From: JBOGEN01 sp050743265
GTDB taxonomy: Bacteria > Actinomycetota > Actinomycetes > JBOGEN01
Direction: 5' to 3'
DNA length: 7,310 nucleotides
Assembly (NCBI GenBank): GCA_050743265.1
Contig: JBOGEN010000035.1
Coordinates: 1 to 7,310 of the forward strand
Made by a program: the position numbers and the translations under genes. Positions 5,842 to 7,310 of this stretch are shown in pieces. The notes beneath the pieces were generated by a model. It was not told where the DNA came from, did not search any database, and was given only the letters and a program-made list of their open reading frames with translations. The number at the start of each line of letters is the position of its first letter. Positions within the stretch are counted from its first letter, which is position 1.

Positions 5842-6009
5842 GTGGCGGACGCTCGGCTGCCCGGCCGCGATGGCGGACCCCGCTGCGTCACCGGCCCCTG
5901 CGGACGCGGCGACGGCCTCAGGCGCTCCGCCGTAGCGGGCAGTCCCGCAGGTCCGGTCGTGCTCGAGATCGTCGAGGTCCTCCCGCGTGAGCGCCTCGTC
6001 GGCCGCTGA
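5842..6009 (+). CDS. Possible small protein (55 residues), unknown function
   Basis: I do not recognise this product. It would begin at a GTG with GGGAGGGGG at 5828-5836 five bases upstream, one of the strongest ribosome sites in the window, and a TANNNT box lies 30 bases further up. The first half is basic and rich in Gly and Arg with two cysteines (residues 15 and 20, in CVTGPC), the second half contains a short aliphatic stretch VVLEIVEVLP followed by RERLVGR. There is no signal peptide or membrane helix. It overlaps the proposed GTG start of the Vps62-like gene by 23 bases in another frame, an arrangement often seen in translationally coupled genes. The frame is also open back to a GTG at 5794, which has no ribosome site. 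It may be only a spurious frame in GC-rich DNA or a leader segment; the case rests on the translation signals, not on homology. Confidence 0.35.
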   Translation: MADARLPGRDGGPRCVTGPCGRGDGLRRSAVAGSPAGPVVLEIVEVLPRERLVGR

Positions 6010-7310
6010 CCCGATGCTGCGTCCGGCGGTTACCGAGGGGGTCCGACGGACGGGGCGGCCGGGCGGCCGGACGTGGGGACCCGCGACGGTGTGCGTGCTG
6101 GCGGCCGCGATGGTTCTCGGCGTGCTGCCTGTGGGCTCCGGGGTGGCGCCGCCCGCGGGAGCCGCCACCGACACGGCAGGACCGGCGGTAGAGGCAGAGC
6201 CGGTGGTAGGGCCTGCGGCACAGCGGCTGGCCGAGCGGTACGCGCCCGTGATCGTCCTGCGCCGGCATGACGGCTTGTGCGGCAGCCCGGGGGAGCAGTA
6301 CGCCCCGATGACCGTCGAGCCGCTGCTCGGCAACCCGGAAGTGGCCCTCCGTCAGGTCGGCAACGGTGACCCGGTCATGCGGTGGGCGCCCACCGCAAGG
6401 GATCTGTACGGGCGGGGCCAGGGCGTCTACCTGGACCTGCCCGGCGACTCGCTGCGGCCCGGCTGCCTCTTCGCGGGCGACAGCGCCCGCTACACCCCGC
6501 TCAGCCGCTCGGCGGTGTACGCCCACGTCGTCCAGCAGGCCGACCGGCCCGGGTTCCTCGCCGTGCAGTACTGGCTGTTCTGGTACTACAACGACTGGAA
6601 CGACAAGCGCGAGGGGGACTGGGAGTTCGTCCAGGTGCTGTTCCGTGCCTCCTCCGTCGAGGACGCCCTGGCGAGCTCACCCGACAGTGCCGGGTACGCC
6701 CAGCACACCGGCGGCGAGGTGTCGGCCTGGACGTCGGAGAAGATGGAGCGTGACGGCACCCACGCAGTCGTGTACTCCTCCGAGGACTCGCACGCCAGCT
6801 ACGTGGAGCCTGCGCTCTTCCTCGGACGCGGCTCCTCGGAAGGCTTCGGGTGCGACAACACCCAGGCGCCGTCGACCCGGCTGCGGCCCCGTGTCGTGCT
6901 CCTCCCGGACGCGGCGTCCGGACCCGACGACCCATTCGCCTGGCTCGCCTTCCAGGGCCGTTGGGGGGAGCGCCAGCACTCCCCGAACAACGGGCCGACC
7001 GGCCCGGCCACCAAGCCGCGCTGGCACGAGCCGGTGACCTGGCAGGACGGGCTGCGCGACTCCTCCTTCGCGATGCCCGGCGGCAGCGAGACCGCGCCCG
7101 CGATCATCGGCACCTTCTGCACCGTGGTCGGGTGGGGCTCGGTGATCTTCACCGACTTCGTGGCGTCCCCGGCACGGGTGCTCACCGTCTTCGTGGTCCT
7201 GGGGCTGCTGCTGGTGGTCCTGCTGCGCCGCACCTCGTGGCGGCGCGTGCCCCCGCTGCCGGTGGTGTCCCGGCGCCGCGCCGGGGAGATCGCGCGCGCC
7301 GCGGTGGTCC
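5987..7310 (+). CDS. Secreted/membrane-tethered protein with Vps62-like domain (C-terminus outside window)
   Basis: The first 441 residues are present. A basic N-terminus is followed by a hydrophobic segment (about 33-47) and a likely signal peptidase site in PPAGAAT near residue 59, so the protein is exported. The extracytoplasmic part carries the signature of the Vps62 family (vacuolar protein sorting-associated protein 62): AERYAPVIVL near 82-91, YWLFWYYNDWNDKREGDWEF beginning at residue 195, and GTHAVVYSSEDSHASY about 60 residues later. A strong membrane helix at about 396-415 is followed by a run of arginines, which places the following part in the cytoplasm. The biochemical role of bacterial Vps62-like proteins is not established. 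Two starts are possible: GTG at 5987, with GAGG at 5974-5977, and ATG at 6014 without any ribosome site; I prefer the GTG, and the frame is closed by TAG at 5933. It follows the small ORF with an overlap. Confidence 0.85.
   Translation, partial: MSASSAADPMLRPAVTEGVRRTGRPGGRTWGPATVCVLAAAMVLGVLPVGSGVAPPAGAATDTAGPAVEAEPVVGPAAQRLAERYAPVIVLRRHDGLCGSPGEQYAPMTVEPLLGNPEVALRQVGNGDPVMRWAPTARDLYGRGQGVYLDLPGDSLRPGCLFAGDSARYTPLSRSAVYAHVVQQADRPGFLAVQYWLFWYYNDWNDKREGDWEFVQVLFRASSVEDALASSPDSAGYAQHTGGEVSAWTSEKMERDGTHAVVYSSEDSHASYVEPALFLGRGSSEGFGCDNTQAPSTRLRPRVVLLPDAASGPDDPFAWLAFQGRWGERQHSPNNGPTGPATKPRWHEPVTWQDGLRDSSFAMPGGSETAPAIIGTFCTVVGWGSVIFTDFVASPARVLTVFVVLGLLLVVLLRRTSWRRVPPLPVVSRRRAGEIARAAVV

Noticed and set aside
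4687..6333. 548-codon open frame on the minus strand
   Set aside because: It runs antisense to the phosphatase and across the intergenic region into the Vps62-like gene; composition is Arg/Gly/Gln-rich without recognisable motifs.
6366..7037. 223-codon open frame on the plus strand
   Set aside because: It is a shifted frame inside the Vps62-like gene, rich in Thr, Arg, Ser and Pro, as expected for a frame shadow.
1..7310. tRNA, rRNA, CRISPR array, transposase or integrase
   Set aside because: I scanned for cloverleaf-like arms, regular direct repeats with spacers, and mobile-element proteins and found none; gene composition is uniform with no sign of recent transfer.

Overview
The window comes from a very GC-rich chromosome and shows a strong G/C third-position codon bias, frequent GTG starts and an apparently leaderless gene. 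Gene content points to an actinobacterium, probably of the Micrococcales (Cellulomonas/Promicromonospora-like). This placement is inferred from gene families, not from a search. I see no rRNA, tRNA, CRISPR array, insertion sequence or phage gene. The region looks like ordinary chromosomal housekeeping and signalling DNA.

Layout, left to right. (1) The N-terminal part of an M1-family aminopeptidase N (pepN), minus strand, leaving the window at base 1. (2) Divergent from it, a DsbA-fold protein of the mycothiol-dependent nitroreductase family (Rv2466c/Mrx-2-like), preceded by a good match to a thiol-stress SigR/SigH promoter. (3) Convergent with that gene, a DUF429 protein, minus strand. (4) Divergent from DUF429, ribose-5-phosphate isomerase B (rpiB). 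(5) Convergent with rpiB, a three-domain Eis-like GNAT acetyltransferase, minus strand. (6) Divergent from it, a membrane-anchored SpoIIE-type PP2C phosphatase that appears to be leaderless. (7) An intergenic stretch with a perfect 16-bp palindrome and a possible small gene of 55 codons. (8) A secreted, membrane-tethered protein with a Vps62-like domain, running off the right edge.

The first part keeps a neighbourhood known from Mycobacterium tuberculosis (rpiB Rv2465c, Rv2466c, pepN Rv2467), but a DUF429 gene on the opposite strand sits between the thiol reductase and rpiB. The six complete genes alternate strand, so nearly every gene must have its own promoter and there is no obvious operon. 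The one possible co-transcribed pair is the small ORF and the Vps62-like gene, which overlap.

I found no convincing new multi-gene system. The points most worth a second look are the SigR-like promoter in front of a one-cysteine (CPWA) Mrx-2 homologue, the DUF429 insertion into a conserved neighbourhood, the leaderless phosphatase whose start codon lies in a palindrome, the uncertain start of the Eis-like gene, and the small ORF overlapping the Vps62-like gene.
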